A stretch of 64,000 nucleotides of DNA from Lineus longissimus (GCF_910592395.1 NC_088323.1:4278001-4342000), one strand, 5' to 3'. Numbered from the stretch's first letter, positions 12,049-25,880 are shown. Numbers and translations are program-made. The notes: generated from the letters alone by a model not told the origin.

Positions 12049-13904
12049 TTAATTAGTGGGAGCTGCAGTTTCTTCTGGTGGTTTCAAACCATATTTTCCG
12101 GTCAAGGCTTTGACAACTGCCACATATTGAATTTTTGCTTGAGTGGCTGGGATACCTGTTTGAGCGAAAACATGAAAAATATCATTGTTATATAGTACTT
12201 TCTCGATATAAAATTCGTTGTTTTCCTTCCGAAGAAGTTGTCCTGAAAAACATCGAGATGATGAAGACACCCAAGGCAGTTATTAGGTTAAGGCATGTAG
12301 GGAGCAGAGGCCATGATTGTCGAAAGGTCAGAGTAGAATTATTTGTCCCCCGGACATTCTTTCCCTCCAGGACATTTCAAAACCGTACCAATTCTTTCAT
12401 CAGACAGAAAAATAGAGCCGTCATACTTACCTCGTTTTTCATACCACGAGTCCCACTTCTTCCTTCCTTTGAAGTCGAGAAACATCGGACGTTCTGTGGA
12501 AACAACGAAAACAAAATGATGCGACAACGAAAGAAGGTACTACGATTATAAAAATCTCGGGGTCGCGTTTCAAAAGTAAAAAGGTTAGCAATGTGAGATT
12601 ATTAGACATGATGCCTCGTGTCTCAACCCAGAGGCCATTTTGAAGTCACGTCAGATGGTTTTGTAGAAATGTCGAGTGAGACCTTATGGTAAAAGTGGCT
12701 ACAATCTAACCTTGCGTTAGGAATTGGTGGGGCGCAAAATGAGTTGGGACGAGGGCGTGGCTGGGCTTGGGTGTGTAAAACCTAACCAGATGCCACAAAA
12801 CTTACCCGTCGTGACATCACCCATCGTGGCTTGTTTATAAAAGGAATAAAGCTCAAGTAGTTCTTCGTCTTGTGGCTTTTTACCCAGGTTATTGACATCT
12901 TCTACCGCTTTCTCAAAATCCTATAAGTACAAAAATGATGTTACTGGCTGGAAAAATTGATTTGATGTGAAAATGTGAAATCACCCCTCCGATCCACTCT
13001 GGAGTCCAGGATATATCTACACCTGTTGCTATTTCAGCGGTATAGACACCGGGTGCATGTCTGATAGACGGTGTCAAACATTTTTGTTCAGAGATCATCT
13101 TCAACACTACATTGTTTGATTTCATCAGTTTCATTATCGATTCGAAGGCAATGAAAGTCAATGAAGAAGTCGTTAAGGGGGAGGATCAGCGTAAAAATCA
13201 AATAGATGCATTGCGATCAATGTCTACTCATCAATAGTGGTTATTTTACATACACGTTTAGATTAGGTATTACCGTAACGATGCATCGATTTCAAGGCAG
13301 ATTACTCATACTATTCGCTGGGAATTTCATCATGCTTCATCAACCTTGAATAGTGCACTGGCAAACTAAAATGATACACGCACGCAAACGGTATATGCTT
13401 GTAGGCAGGAGCCAGGTAGGTCAGATTAAGTTGCACAAGCCGCCAATACGGGCCTCTCTAATCTCACGTACGAGGATGTACTTATCGATGAATTAAACAC
13501 GACTTATGAAGATCTCCAGTTTGACAATCGAGCTCCTCCCATGAGTCACTCCTTCTGTCATACTGAGTTCTATAGACGACAATGACGTCACCGCGGCTAC
13601 TGAGACACGTTACGTATATTAAGTCAAGTCTTCGACAACTTATCGATCGTTGATGGAGTAAGTGATAAATCAAACATATCAACAACATATCAACACATCG
13701 TGCTCATACATGAAGAACTGACAGTCGCTGTTCTATGAAATCAATCACGGCATCCAAGCAGTCATTTTAGAAGAGACGCGTTGATTTGCAAATGATATAC
13801 AAAAAAAGAAAGACTAAAGGAATCTAAAAAGCTAACACCATGCATATTGTTTAAAATTACAACACGTTTTGAAGAAGATTACCTACCAACTCTTGTTTAT
13901 TCAT
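12049..13904 (-). CDS. DBI: Acyl-CoA-binding protein (ACBP/DBI), 100 aa
   Basis: Cytosolic carrier of medium- and long-chain acyl-CoA esters. Four exons in coding order: 13904-13887, 12920-12806, 12493-12431, 12155-12049. They total 303 nt, i.e. 100 codons plus TAA. The protein opens [18 protein letters not shown]. It carries the family core [12 protein letters not shown] (Tyr and Lys of the acyl-CoA site), then [16 protein letters not shown] with the conserved Lys, and [15 protein letters not shown] with the C-terminal Tyr. Length is typical (86-100 aa) with a short extension ending EETAAPTN. All four junctions keep frame: phase 0 after exon 1, then 1 and 1. The gene lies upstream of TRPA1 on the same strand but about 2.9 kb away, so the two are independent units. 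Confidence 0.95.
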
Positions 13905-15557
13905 TTTGAAGCAATATCTTGGAGATTTTCAGTTGGAGTCTGAAATGCCTGAACCTCTCTTCACGGGGATACGCCTATCACATGACCAGGCGCTAAATCT
14001 AGCAGCAATGATTGATTTGCATCGTTTTGCCGCCGGGCAGGGAGCATTCGAATCGATTCAGGTTCAGCTGTATCTGTCTCTGCATTGTTGTTGTGGCGGC
14101 CATATTTTCTTGCACGTCATCACGTGGATTGATTGTTCATTTGTTTCAGGACAGGCAAACTTTAAAAAGAATGTTGTGTTGTAATTCCTTCAAAATGTCT
14201 GTTCTTCTCCTGTTACGCCAGTAAACCTTCTCCAAAATTTGTTGAAGCAGACGTTTTTTTTCCATTTTTGCTTTAACTCTTACTTATTAGTTGTTTTATA
14301 ACACAAAGGGTCAATGAACTCGGCAAGGTTTTACATGCCTGAAAGAACTTAATTTCTAGGTCTTCAAACAATCACTTTTATTCCTATGTCAAGCAGTAGG
14401 CCTATAGAATACTCATTGTTTACGCGTCGTCAAGGTGATACTACACCAAATTAGGCGACATTGTAATGTGCGGATATCTCACGACCTGTGTGCCGCGTGG
14501 CTTAACGAGTTCGTTATATCGGGTTTTATATAGTATTTGTTTCAAGTTTCAAGTGACACTTGATTAACTTTAGCGTGTCACATACCCGCTGCGCAAGTTA
14601 CAAACTAAATTCAAAATAGTCCATACCACGCACCTATATCGGCTCGGTCACGATTTCTTAATGCCAACAACTTTAGATATGAAATAACCCTTCTCCCCCT
14701 CCCCGCCAAGGTGAGCTAAGTTGAAACAAGGCGTTGCTTGGTATAATCACCAAGGTGATCACGAGTGTTACCGATCCAATACCGATCGTTCACGAATGGT
14801 ATCATTGCAAAACATGATCAGGCAAATGTCTGTTACATATTATTATTCTGTGAACACTATTCAATCTTACATACACTTATGCAAGTGCCCTTTATGTTAT
14901 TCTTTGTGGGGGTTCCGCGAGGGAATTCTGGGTCGGTATAAGCCACTGTAGAAGGTGTACTATAACATTCTTCCAGCATGAACCAATAAGCATTCGATTT
15001 TGTGGGCTTCCTTAGCAACTGCCAGGAGGGGAATAACGATACCATAAGTAGGCGTTGGAACTTCATTCCTTAAATTTACAGCAATCCGGTTGTTTGTGTT
15101 CTCACATTTCTTTCCCCAAAACAAAAAAGGTAAGTTTGATATTTTTGTTTTTACATTCTTCTGAGGGTTTGCAAACTTCAGGTACGTTCAGTTGTTAGTT
15201 CAGGGTAAAACCATTTGCTATCATGATAAGTTACGGGGTGTTACACGAACGTTTTTCTCGTATCACCCTCTTTTGACAGGCGTCAGTGCGTATAGTCGAG
15301 ACGGCTCCTGTCAAACTTTATAACAAAAATACTTGGTAGAGTCTTTGACTTTGGTGTGAAAACAATCCATCTCCTCATCTAGCCTCGCGTGTGCTGGATG
15401 CGAAACAGGACTTACAAACAATGACCCGTACTTAAAAATCATTCAGGATTCGTTGTGTCCTTCATCATCAAAATGACAGCTCCCCTCCATTCTGGCGTCT
15501 TGTTACCATGGCAACCAAACTTGTTCTAAAACTTTAAATTTATCTTTTTCCAGCAAG
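13905..15557. other. Intergenic region between ACBP and dynein light chain (probably divergent promoters)
   Basis: ACBP reads left and the dynein light chain reads right, so both promoters should lie here. A donor-like aaaag|GTAAGTTTG at about 15129/15130 fits the end of a 5' UTR exon of the light-chain gene, whose coding exon starts after an acceptor at 15552-15553. No further gene recognised. Confidence 0.45.
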
Positions 15558-16048
<491 letters not shown>

Positions 16049-16406
16049 ACACGACCGACACCTATACTCTGAGCCGGAACTACAAAAGCAACAACAAAAT
16101 ATCGTGCATCACATCTTATGGAAAAGTTCGACGAGTTACAACTTGTTTAGATCTCCGCAATCGGGTTCTTGAAGTATGAACAGCTGATCACTTGCCGATC
16201 TCGAACTTTATCTAGTCACATCTCACATCGCGCCATCTATCGGTACAGGAAGTGCAAAATGATGACGTATGAACGCTGCGTATACGTCCAACAATTGACA
16301 CTGTGCGCAGTCAATGATTCACGCCGAGCCATAGTTGCCTCAAATGTCAATGCAACTCTGTAAATGTTATTTAAAATCTGTTCGTGTATAGATGTTATCT
16401 TTATTA

Positions 16407-16412
16407 AATAAA
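16407..16412 (+). terminator. Poly(A) signal of the LC8 gene
   Basis: AATAAA about 360 nt after the LC8 stop, on the coding strand. Confidence 0.6.
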
Positions 16413-17005
16413 TACCAGTCCGGTAAATTATTTTTCTATACGAGTTCATCCGTCTTATTTTGACACTGTGAAGGGTTTGCAACCATCCTGATTTTCTGGG
16501 CATTTTAGCTCTCGGTAGGAGCAATGTGGCCAAGTCTTGGACCCAGCTGTCTAAAACAAGTTAAGCATCTAGCTTAGCGGTTACTTTAAATAATATCCTT
16601 CACTTGACCCCATTGAACTTAACAAATTGAAGTTACCATCGTGTTGGTGACTTAAATTTGTTTTAAACGGCAAGGCCTCTGTGACTGGCATACACCGTAA
16701 GGGACCTGGGTTGTGTGCGATTCAGCGATTATGTTTTTCATTCGCAAGAATGCATAGTCCTGATGTACTGAGAGATAGGAGTGACCCCTATTGGCGACTT
16801 CATGTAACTTGATCGCATGATCCCGTGGACCCCCCACTTATCGACGCATGTCACTCACGCCAGCGTGTCCATTTGCAAGCTGATGTTTTGTGATCGAGCC
16901 TGGTTTCTCGTCCTAGTGGATTCTGGAACTTCATAATTGACTTCGTTGTTGTACAGTGAACCTCCCTAATAACGTACCCATATTTGAACCCATAGCAGCG
17001 TATGG

Positions 17006-17378
17006 CATTCAGACTGCAGAGCATCCTGGTAAAACCAGTGATTATTGATATACTCCGCTTCTCGATATTTCAAACTGCAGAGCATCCTGGTAAAACCAGT
17101 GGTCTTCAATATACTCCGCTTCTCGATATTTCAAACTGCAGAGCATCCTGGTAAAACCAGTGGTCTTCAATATACTCCGCTTCTCGATATTTCAAACTGC
17201 AGAGCATCCTGGTAAAACCAGTGGTCTTCAATATACTCCGCTTCTCGATATTTCAAACTGCAGAGCATCCTGGTAAAACCAGTGGTCTTCAATATACTCC
17301 GCTTCTCGATATTTCAAACTGCAGAGCATCCTGGTAAAACCAGTGGTCTGCAATAAACTCCGCTTCTCGATACTTCAA
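17006..17378. repeat. 61-bp minisatellite, about 6 copies
   Basis: The unit contains cagagcatcctggtaaaacc and atactccgcttctcgatatt and repeats every 61 bp. The four middle copies look identical and the outer two are diverged, the usual pattern of array homogenisation. It lies in the spacer between LC8 and the basic-protein gene. Confidence 0.95.
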
Positions 17379-17734
17379 AATGATTCAGTAAACAACGCGA
17401 ATCTCAGGATTACTGCAGAGAGGTTGGGTAACTTTTGAGTAACGAAATAAAACTTTGTCGGGTAACATTAATAAAAGTCCCTTGTATGCTAGTGCACCGA
17501 CGTCATCTGGGTGTGGCCATGCTTTTCGTTCCTTCGGGCCTCCGATATAGGCCTTCCTCGAATCAATAAATCACTAATAAAATGCAAATACAGATTCATT
17601 ACCATGTCAATTGAATCCTTTTAATTTTAGACAGGTTTCCTGCCATACTTCCCCCAAGCTGAAAAGGATCGGCACAACCTTTTAAGGTGTCGCTTGCGTG
17701 GGCTTGTCATTAAAATGATTCTAATTTGATTCAG

Positions 17735-17740
17735 TATAAA
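17735..17740 (+). promoter_or_regulatory. TATA box of the basic secreted-protein gene
   Basis: TATAAA in the context cagtataaatc, 54 bp before the ATG at 17789. A start site near 17765 (ccccaacacggcc) would be at the right distance and would leave a 5' UTR of about 25 nt. Confidence 0.55.
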
Positions 17741-17788
17741 TCTTCTCACTTTCCCCAACACGGCCACTGTGGACCAAAGAGCGGAAAG

Positions 17789-20700
17789 ATGCGGACTCTC
17801 TACGTGTTGCTGGTGTTGGTAGTCGTCAGTGGTAAGTCGAAGCCGATGTATTTTTATATGAGGGATTAAAATCTGTAAAAATCGCCACCATATTTAAGGC
17901 TTAAAATTACGATCAACTTTAGTGAATACAAAAGTCAGAATCAACTGCTGCGCATTATTCATTTACGAATACCATATTAACTGCTGTATTATTCTCCTTT
18001 TCAGTACTAGTTGTGGATGCTAAAAGTAAGAAGACAAATCTGCAAAGTTGACTTTAAATATTCTTAAACAATTCCCACATCCTTCTTATTCTTGACTGCG
18101 CCTCTTCTAAAAAGAGTCCTAATAGGAGGCAAATTACGAATTTTTCTAGTTTTATATGGCGATGTTGTGTACATGTGGCCTTTTGGGTGAAGAGAATTAT
18201 CGATGCACAACTTTCGTTAAAAGGCCTCAAAGATTATGAATGTGTTAGAGGGACTACACGTCCTTTTTGCACCTAAGTTGCTTCGAGTTAGTATTATAGC
18301 ATGTGCAGAGAAAAGTATGCAGTAGCTAGGCCAGTTGGCCGAAATCACGGCAAAACAGCCAACGTTCTTCTGTGCCGCGAAGGTATACGAACTGATACGA
18401 CTCATTGAGAACATGCTCTTCCCTGTAACGGCAGCTACAATACTTTGATTGTTTAATATATGTCTCTTATTTCAGGAAGGAAAACGGGCAAGCATTCCGA
18501 TGGTGAGATAGTTTTCGGTCATTTATTTGATGGCAAAAATGGCAGTTACTGGCAAATAAGTTTCAGGGCGGTGACCCCTCTCCAAAAGGGGGATGCCGGA
18601 ATTTCGTCACGTCCACGTGTCTAATTTATACTTCGATCTCGGTTTAAGGTGAAATCTGTTTTTTAACCTCTTTTAACCCGCGTCGAATGAAGCCAGTCCT
18701 TGCCTCCTCAACTCTTTTCATCTCACCACTTTTCTCTATCTAAATAAATCTCATCGCTGACATCATGGTAATCTCTCAGGGTAATGATTTTGATTGGACA
18801 GTCGTTCCCCCCTTATATTTCTTTTCACAAGATAATCTCAATTGCAGGTAGATTACGGAAGATGTGGCGAACTTGCGTTAGTCTCAAAGGTAGGTCCAGG
18901 AAGAAGTGCAGTACGGAAGTCTCTGTTAAATCACAGTTGACTCTGTCTGAAACAATGGTGAAGACGACCGGATTGACGCTCAGATCATGAAAACCCGCAA
19001 TCAGTTTCCATAGTCATTTGGCAGGCAATAAGCTGGGACATTTTGTTTTCAGACCTCAAAGTGAAAAACTTACTTATTCTTCTGCTTTACAGCGAAAGCC
19101 AATAGTACAACCACACTGACCAAGAAGGAAGAACATACGTTAAGCAGCAAAATATGCCGGAAAGTGTTAAAGAGTAAGTAAAAGGATGTGGTTTTACTGA
19201 ATCATCTTGTGGCCTTGATTGAGAGTAGCGGGGTGGCCCGTGATTAGAGGGCTGGATTTCTGACGAAGAAGTTGTGAGTTTGGGTTGGCTATATCAGCAG
19301 CTAGTCCAATAAAGTATCCCATCACAAGAGCTATGTCCAAAACTGCAAACTGCAGCGAGGAAACTGGTGAAGGCGAAATAGACGGATGAGGGAATCTCCT
19401 CTGAGAGGGATGTGGAGTTGGAGAACTGCTGATTCCTTTTATCACTACATTTTCTTTATTTTAGAATGGAAAATCAGAAAACATAAAATGACGGCATGCA
19501 AGGCAATCAGGGGTAGGTCCGCACACTGCATTATCTAACAAGCAGCAACATGCGATGGCAGAAATACAACATCGAATCAATGACTGCGGCAAAAGCGTCT
19601 AAAGCCAGACGAGACTAAATAATTCTTCGGGGGGGGGATAAAAGGCATGGGTCAGTGTATTTTTCAAAGAGGCTTCACCATTAGCAAACCAAGTTGCAAT
19701 TAATTGAAAGCATAATGTCAAATCAGCAGCGTTTAGTACAAGGAATTACGTTAGTACAACCTGTACAACCTATCAACCAATCAGCGATGACACGCCATCC
19801 CGCTTCAATTTGCCATCTGTCGAATGACCTTTTAACTAACGGAAGTCATCATTACAGCTAAACCGAAAACAACACGAACGGAGGAAGAGGACAAGATGGC
19901 GGAGAGCGTGCTTTGCAAAAAATTCGGTACTGTATTTTATGATTGATGATATTGTAATGTTTCATCGGACAATCAAAAAGTTCCTTATCTCACAATTCAT
20001 AGAATATATGCAGATGCATTATTTCCTCAGAGGATTACAATGTCGCGATTCCTGCATTTAGGGCATTTTCGATAATTCTGATACAAACCTGCCGGTAATG
20101 CGTTCACTCTCAAAGTTACTCGGCACTCAGCTGGGATTCAGAAGATTGTTAAACTGGTATCTGTCTAGAATTCGATAGTGAGAAAAAGCAGTATTTTTCT
20201 ATGAACATTGTATCATACATTGCTTATAATATGCCTTTTTGCATTGATTGATTTGTCCGTCGATGATGTCAATAAAAATAACTTGAGACATGGGTGATAT
20301 GAATAAAGACTAGCAAATGCTTTTATCTAAATCTCCATGTACATTTACACTAGGCCTTCCTGTACAAAACCGGAGTAAAAGCATTTGCTAGTCTTTATTC
20401 ATATCACCCATGTGTCTATGGATTCCAGCCAAACACGGAAAGAAGACGCACTCGAGCGGTAAAAGAAAGCATGGCAAAGGAGAAAAAAAAGGTTCGTACA
20501 TAGACGATTGCATCATTTACAGTTTGATCTCATATTTTGTAAAAAAATATGCCAGTTCATTGTTAAAAATGAAGATATATATGTAGGCCTACTGGCAATG
20601 ACGTTTATAGCGTAGTGACGTAGTGCCGACCTCGGGAGCACCGTCAGTGGAGGCGGGAAAGGTTTTCCACGCCAGTAGTTGTGTGTGCTCAAAATCAGTA

Positions 20701-23700
20701 GCAAATAACGAATAACGCGTCGAGTTAAAACAAAACTGTAAAAAAAACGCCAAAAATAGTTTACTTATGAAACAGAAGAAGAACAAGCATAGTGAAGGGA
20801 TAATCCGCCTTGGCCTTTAAAAAGTTGATAATGGCCAAAATTGAATTATAACATGAAAGAACTAGATGCAGCGTTTGTGGAAAAGGGCTAATTGGCAAAG
20901 ACATTTTTCTTTTTGCTATTAAAGATCTGAGAACGTTTTAGCGTATTAAATTCGTTATGCCATCGGCATGTATGCAAAGGAAAGTCAACGTTAGTCTAGG
21001 CTTGGTCGTAAAGGTTCAGCGTCTTAATTTTTGAATTCTTGTGGTAGGACACGTGACGAAAATGTTGAAACCATGTCTGGCCCTTAAAGGTAGGGATGAT
21101 TTTTCAATTTACCACCATTTAATGATACTATATAATAATTCAATAAATATTTGATCGAATGATGGCAATTTATTATAAATACAGAATCTTTCGTTACAAA
21201 CCTTACTATGGAATGTCTTCAAACTACTTTTAAGCGTGTACCTGATTTAGTCATAAAAATGTTAACTTCATCTATTTTTGCTAATAACGAATTCTTTTTT
21301 ACCCATTAACAGCCAAAAATGACAACGAAACAGTTACTTTGACCAAAAAGGAGTCTAAGACATTGAACAGCAAAGTTTGCAAGAGGATTTTTACATGTAA
21401 GTCAATATAATATTATGACATGTATGATTGCGGATGTTAAATTGAGATTCTTTCACTGCAGAAGACACACAAATGAGTGTTTTAAATTAATTTTATACTT
21501 TCCAGGGTTAGCTAAAGCGGCTAAATGCAAAGCAATAATCGGTAAGTTAGTGTTTTTCTCTCACAAATATGGATTATAATCAAGTTATAATCAAGACTTT
21601 AATTAGCATGACAAATGAAAAGTTACCAGAACTGTATCTGAGAGAGGACGGGGAAGGGGGGGGGGGGGGGCTGAGGGAATTATTTCCCAAGGATTAGTTG
21701 TTCGTTGGGCAGTGTAGAGTGTGGGACCTTTAACCGGGGAACACGTTAAAATGTATAAACTGTTTCCCAGTTACACTGTCATGCATCGATGCTATCATTA
21801 GCTCCAGTATCCGGCCGGAATATATGTAGCCTACATGTTACAAACTTGCGCCACTCCGGAAATACACCAATACAGATCTACTCTCATATAGTTGGTGCCC
21901 GTGTATACATGACAAGTGAATAGACTAACCGTCCGTATTGCCGTGTATCGGGATAAGTGCGGCACAGGCGTCAACACGTGCACTGCCTTTGAAGAGAGTG
22001 CAAATCGCGGCGTAAAGCGCTTATGTGGAGATATGCTTCCACTCACGAATTAATATGTGTAACACAGATAAGGCCAAGGAGAATTTGACCAAAGAAGACA
22101 AAACCTTGAGCAAGAAGACGTGGTGCAAACGCAAGTTGGAAATGATAAGAGGTAAGACCAGTCTTTTTCTTTCCTGCTGTCGTGTAGTTGGCACTGACTG
22201 AGACAGCCAAATTTGAAATGCTAGTTTTAGCTAGGAGCCAAATTGGCATTTAAAAAAACATCAACATTCATTTTGTACGAATTAAATGTGGTTATTAAGC
22301 AAACCAAAAATTCCTTGTATTTGAAAGTTAAGATGTTGTAGTTCTGTCTTCATGTGCTAATCGCGGACATGTATGTTGTGGTCTCTTATGGTAGATGTAA
22401 AGGTTTTCACGAGAATTATCTTGGCCATGGCATCCAGCTGAGTTTTGACCCCTGGCAAAGACCAGGACAAATTATTGCTGCCAACGCTGGGCAGCAATGA
22501 ATTTTGAAACCAAAACTGCCAGAACGACACCGGGGATTGAGGACTTAAATATTTCTTAGCATGAAGGGTATTTTGTAAGTCCTTAAAATAGCCTTTCAAT
22601 CGTTTTGTAGAGAAAAGGGCCAAGGGACGGCATCATAAGAAGAATGACCGTTCTGTTGCCAGTGGAGGCAAGGTTGAAAACGTCAACAAGGTCAAAAACC
22701 CGAAAAGGTCAAACAGTCGTCATGGAGCAAAAAAAGGCCGGCGAACTTCTTCATATTGGTCCAGGAGGCGTCAAGGTAGGACTTGTTTTCCAATCCTCGC
22801 GATCGTATTGCTTATTGGAAAACATGCGTGTATGTAGCATTAAGAAAAAAACTAAATTGTTTAACGCGCAAGGAGTTAAATTTGAGAAGAACCCTAAGCC
22901 ATATTTACATGTATTATGTTTTACCTCTGTCACAGGGATACTGCAGTTGCATTTTTGATACCATCAACCCCTGCCGACAACCTTCTGGTCAGGAATATCT
23001 TACGATCAAAAATCTAGTAACGCAACTGCAGCGGCCCTGTTGCAGAGACTACATACTTTTCAAAGTGACCGATTCTACAACGATCGGCGCACATCCGGGA
23101 CTTTCGTCAACCAAAGCCTCTCTTTGGAAAGAATCATCTTTCAAGAGTTAAAATTTCACGCCGAGTCTTCATCATAAGATATTCAGACCTGGTGGATTGG
23201 TGGATTAACCCTGGATAACGAAAAGCATGTGCGCGAAATCTGGGAACTGTCTGTGCCATTTTTTTTAAACACGCTGTATGTCGTAAAGTTTTCAGCCTTT
23301 TGTAAAACGTTGTTCTTCTCATCCGCAGGTATTGCGAAATGTAGAGGTATGTATCTTCTCTGAAGAGACCGATTCTCATACGGAAGCTGATATTCTTTGT
23401 AAGGTTTCCAATACATATACCGTACCCTATCGCTCACCATAGCCTTCCTCTGTTTCATCTGATTCCTCTGTTTCGACGTGGCCTAGGCCTGCAACTTAGC
23501 ACCCCCGACAGTCAATCTCGGGGAGGTGGATTGAGGTTTTATGCCACGACTGGATATATGTTAGACAATTTCCCACTGACGCGTATTGCTGACAGTGTAT
23601 ACAATACATTTTAGAAAAGTTACAATCCATGATTTGATTAGGAGAAAATTTTGAAATAATGTTAATGAAATTGTACAACCGCCATGACATGCTTGTAATT

Positions 23701-25880
23701 CTTGTGCATGTAATTGCTACCATGCCAAACTGATAAGGAGGTTTGCTGTATGATGAATGTATACATGTAAAGGTCTACGTGTACTATTATCCTTGCTTAT
23801 GTTGTGGAAACTGCATTTCAGAAATTTTAAGGGCCAAAGGGAAAGGCCGCAAGACGAAGATTAAAGCACATCAAGAGTGCGTCCGTAAGGTGATGAGAAA
23901 AATTAGTAAGTATCCGTATGAAATGTACATTATTATATGATCTAGGCCTACGTGTATCGCCTGGAGACATCCGGAGGCAGGAGCTTCCTTATGCAGGCGG
24001 CCAAACTTTGGAGCGAACTCAGTCATGATATTCAAAAGGCTACGACTGTTGCCATTTTCAGGCTTGGGCTAAAAATCCATCTGTTCAGACGATATTTTGA
24101 AGCACCCAATTAGAGCAAATTCATTTGGGATTTTGCGGTATACAAGTGTAAATTTCAATTCAGATCAATGTTCCTCGTTCATGCTGTGTGCATCGTGACC
24201 CACATTTTCGTCACTTTCCAAGAAATAAAGTTTTTTTCAGCTTTTTTTAGTGGTTTTTCGGCCAACACTGGCACAAATAATATGCAACCCGTAGACGTTT
24301 TTCAGCGAAGTAAGAAACCCCAAGAGGTTTTTACACCATCTTAAAAGTTATTTGGGGTTTCTCATTTTACCAATAAAAATCTACTGGGTACATATTCGTG
24401 TAGGCCAAATACCTTTAATGGTTTTTCAGAAACTCAAAAAACCTTCATTTCTATATGAAGAGTGTATCCTCCCAAATGTTGTATTGCCGGTGTAAAAGTA
24501 AAAAGTGTCCCCCCTGGAAAAAGTGTCCGGGCCTATTGTATTCTGACAGGTTATGGCATATGGTTCTATAGAGGCAATGACCGTCAATAGCTCAGCGCAT
24601 AATAGAATCCTTTGTTCCCGGACATTTTATCCTAGGACATTTTAAACTCCTACACCGGCACAAGTAACTTCTTAATCTTAACCATGTTTGTGTTCATGCA
24701 GACCTCGAGGATAATAATCGATGCCAGCCAATCACCAAAGTCTACAACAGCTCGTCTCCAATCAAATATGAGGGCTATGCTGCTGGCAGTGTCAAACCAA
24801 CCAACGATAGCGAGGGTTGTAGCGCCAAGTGTGAACGCAGGAGCATCCACGGGTACGTCAATAGCCAGCTTAAGGATGTACCAGAGTCTTTTATTTGAAA
24901 GACTTCGGTTCAATCTGCTGGAAGAATAACTTGAAGCGTTATAATAACTGTGAAATTCCCTTGCAATGAAAGAGATATATTGAGCTAGTTTGCCGCTCTT
25001 TGGGGGAATTGGGGATGGTTTGTGTGAAGAGCCTTCCGTCCTCAAACTCGTGAAATCCTCAACCACGTGACATTTGTACTACCGTTCGATTCACCATTTC
25101 TTATCGCTGAACTATCCTCTCATTTCTTCCAATGACCGCCAGTTGCCGATCCGCTGTTTTCATCGAAGGGGCCAACATGTGTGTTCTTCTTACGAAGTTG
25201 CCGACAACCGCGTTGAACCGAGTTCCATCCAACACAACCGGATTGTTACGGCCTTGTGAGGCGTGTACAACTTCCATTCGATTCTGTAATGGGACTGCCC
25301 CAGGTACTCCCGCTTATCTTTGTTCACGTACCTGTGTCTGTCATCACTTCTTTTGCGTTCTCATATGATGGGCAACAACAAATGCACATTGCCACTTTAA
25401 ACAATTTTATTCAAACACTCAAAATGCAGAACTGACGACTGAGAGTGGTCGGTAGAAAGCAACCTGTCTTGCTGGGTCTGATTGATAGATACAGTGTACT
25501 TCATAGGATAGACGACGCAGTACGCCGAAGTTCAGGGAAAGTTCTTGTTGAATAGTCTATTCAACAATATTGACACCACGGGGAATTTTGCCCTGTGTGG
25601 CGCAGTACGTTGTCATTTTCGGGCTGGACATGCATGAAAAATCTCAGTTATCGAGACTATAGCCCTAGCTAGCCGGAGCAAGGAATGAATGGAGTTGTTT
25701 GTATACAGTTTCTACATTGTTAAATTTGAAATTTCAGCCCAACCACGGCGAAAGCAGATGAAATTGAACAGCAAAAGGGGAAAAAGGCGCTCCAACCGGC
25801 TTAACCTGAGAAAGAAGCACCGCCGGGGACGAAAGGGGCAGAAGCGTACCGACGATGGTAAAACGAAGAAGAGGCTGTAA
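17789..25880 (+). CDS. Secreted Lys/Arg-rich protein built from repeated exon pairs; family not recognised
   Basis: Eighteen exons: 17789-17831, 18005-18025, 18476-18502, 18848-18889, 19093-19173, 19465-19512, 19858-19926, 20429-20491, 21048-21089, 21313-21396, 21506-21541, 22068-22151, 22611-22775, 23329-23346, 23822-23905, 24702-24852, 25143-25303, 25738-25880. They total 1362 nt, i.e. 453 codons plus TAA. A signal peptide (MRTLYVLLVLVVVS, then VLVVDA) is split over exons 1-2. Exons 4-15 alternate short exons with one Cys (TCVSLK, ACKAIR, PCLALK, KCKAII, AKCR) and long exons with one Cys (SKICRKV, SVLCKKF, SKVCKRI, KTWCKRK, QECVRKV). Pure Lys/Arg/His spacer exons sit at 20429 and 22611. Every intron from exon 1 through exon 15 is phase 1. 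Exons 16-17 add eight Cys and exon 18 is a basic tail (KKHRRGRKGQKR). This suggests an extracellular polyanion- or heparin-binding protein, but the function is unknown. Confidence 0.8.
20288..20412. mobile_element. Fold-back MITE adjoining exon 8 of the basic-protein gene
   Basis: The left arm acatgggtgatatgaataaa (continuing to about 20325) is repeated inverted from about 20376 to 20412, giving arms of about 37 bp around a 50-nt centre. Exon 8 starts at 20429, only 17 bp after the element, so its branch point and part of its 3' splice site may come from the insertion. A diverged relative lies at 39199-39285. Confidence 0.8.
23970..24113 (+). pseudogene. LINE reverse-transcriptase C-terminal remnant
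   Basis: A 47-codon frame ending in TAG reads GGRSFLMQAAKLWSEL followed by LKIHLFRRYF. This is the tail signature found at the 3' end of Jockey/CR1-type LINE ORF2 (RSFSxxAPxLWNxLP ... FKxxLKTxLF). It is a 5'-truncated insertion in an intron of the basic-protein gene; aaataaag follows at about 24223. Confidence 0.65.
24486..24662. mobile_element. MITE with 'tgccggtgta' terminal inverted repeats
   Basis: It begins tgccggtgtaaaagtaaaaa (24486) and ends tttaaactcctacaccggca, giving inverted termini. Internal gtccgggcctat and ggttctatagaggc are shared with 43072-43360. It lies just upstream of the exon at 24702. Confidence 0.65.

Noticed and set aside
17006-17378. CRISPR-like array
   Set aside because: The 61-bp units are contiguous with no unique spacers, in a eukaryotic genome; it is a minisatellite.
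22937-23151. A 71-codon Cys-containing frame (GYCSCIFDTINPC ... QRPCC) whose Cys spacing resembles the FGF-binding-protein core
   Set aside because: It follows a plausible acceptor but needs a phase-0 junction, while every neighbouring exon of the basic-protein gene ends in phase 1; in that phase it stops after seven codons. It may be an alternative last exon, but the frame argues against it.
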